In this document: positions 63,929 through 64,000 of the stretch, in pieces | Numbering within the stretch: the first letter of the stretch is position 1 | How the letters are laid out: each line of letters starts with the position of its first letter | Source of the DNA: Clostridium rhizosphaerae | Lineage (GTDB): Bacteria; Bacillota; Clostridia; Clostridiales; Clostridiaceae | Assembly (NCBI RefSeq): GCF_016765585.1 | Contig: NZ_JAESWC010000002.1 | Location: 62,001-126,000 of the forward strand | Length of the DNA: 64,000 nt | Reading direction: 5' to 3' | Made by a program: the position numbers and the translations under genes | Notes under the pieces: model-generated | The model's database searches: none | What the model saw: only the letters and a program-made list of their open reading frames with translations | What the model was told of the DNA's origin: nothing

Positions 63929-64000
63929 AAATTCTCCACCCCCTTCTCAATTATATCGAAGATCACTTCGTTTGTAAAGTCGATTCTAATAAATTTACAT

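Overview
The window looks like a chromosomal segment of a low-GC, endospore-forming Firmicute, most likely Clostridium sensu stricto. The evidence is strongly A/T-biased codon use, AGGAGG-type ribosome sites, many TTG/GTG starts, an alpha/beta-type SASP gene, forespore-type (sigma-G) promoter sequences, and clostridial gene groups such as cmk–S1 protein and miaB-mutS-mutL-miaA-hfq-lexA. I see no rRNA, phage, insertion sequence or CRISPR array. There is one tRNA gene.

Layout. 1-7.0 kb: cydA (5' truncated by the window edge), cydB, cydD and cydC plus a type II NADH dehydrogenase-like flavoprotein, together a possible minimal NADH-to-oxygen chain. 7.3-11.0 kb: a GNAT acetyltransferase, a membrane-anchored cysteine-hydrolase-like protein, a glycerophosphodiesterase and a PHP phosphoesterase. 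11.1-13.4 kb: folate operon folE-folP-folBK. 13.4-19.6 kb, minus strand: a 1623-residue protein combining HD, helical-repeat, NadD-like, GNAT-like and PRTase-like regions, followed by a malate/lactate-dehydrogenase-like protein. 19.7-21.6 kb: a lipoprotein, six tiny hydrophilic genes behind a sigma-G-like promoter, a G-rich telomere-like motif and tRNA-Leu(CAA). 21.8-27.9 kb: glutaminase, chorismate synthase, polA, coaE and a lytic transglycosylase. 28-31 kb: an amidohydrolase and a Pit phosphate transporter pair behind a Pho-box-like array. 31-37.4 kb: MerR regulator with a drug exporter, a second MFS exporter, a Gfo/Idh oxidoreductase, gnd and a SASP gene. 37.6-39.6 kb: a coiled-coil protein behind a repeated TGTAWACA motif, then a tyrosine recombinase behind a dif-like palindrome. 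39.6-43 kb: HAD phosphatase, iron-sulfur flavoprotein-like reductase, a small protein, an RluB/RsuA pseudouridine synthase and an MnmM-like methyltransferase. 43-45.5 kb: an RpiR-family regulator and glutamate dehydrogenase sharing an upstream motif. 45.6-50 kb: BaiN-type flavoprotein, aroH, cmk, an S1 protein and a GNAT protein. 50-52.6 kb: two aminotransferases. 52.9-61.4 kb: miaB, mutS, mutL, miaA, hfq and a methionine gamma-lyase-like gene. 61.4-64 kb: lexA, a cysteine-rich protein and a tyrosine recombinase with an extra N-terminal helix-turn-helix region.

The most unusual items are: (1) the 1623-residue multidomain protein and its dehydrogenase-like partner; (2) the tiny-gene cluster with sporulation-type promoters; (3) a palindromic repeat of about 102 bp present in three intergenic copies; (4) a dif-like 14-6-14 palindrome directly upstream of a tyrosine recombinase, beside a gene with a repeated-motif promoter; (5) an almost identical 22-bp motif upstream of an RpiR regulator and gdhA. 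All functions are inferred from sequence motifs read by eye. No database search was run.
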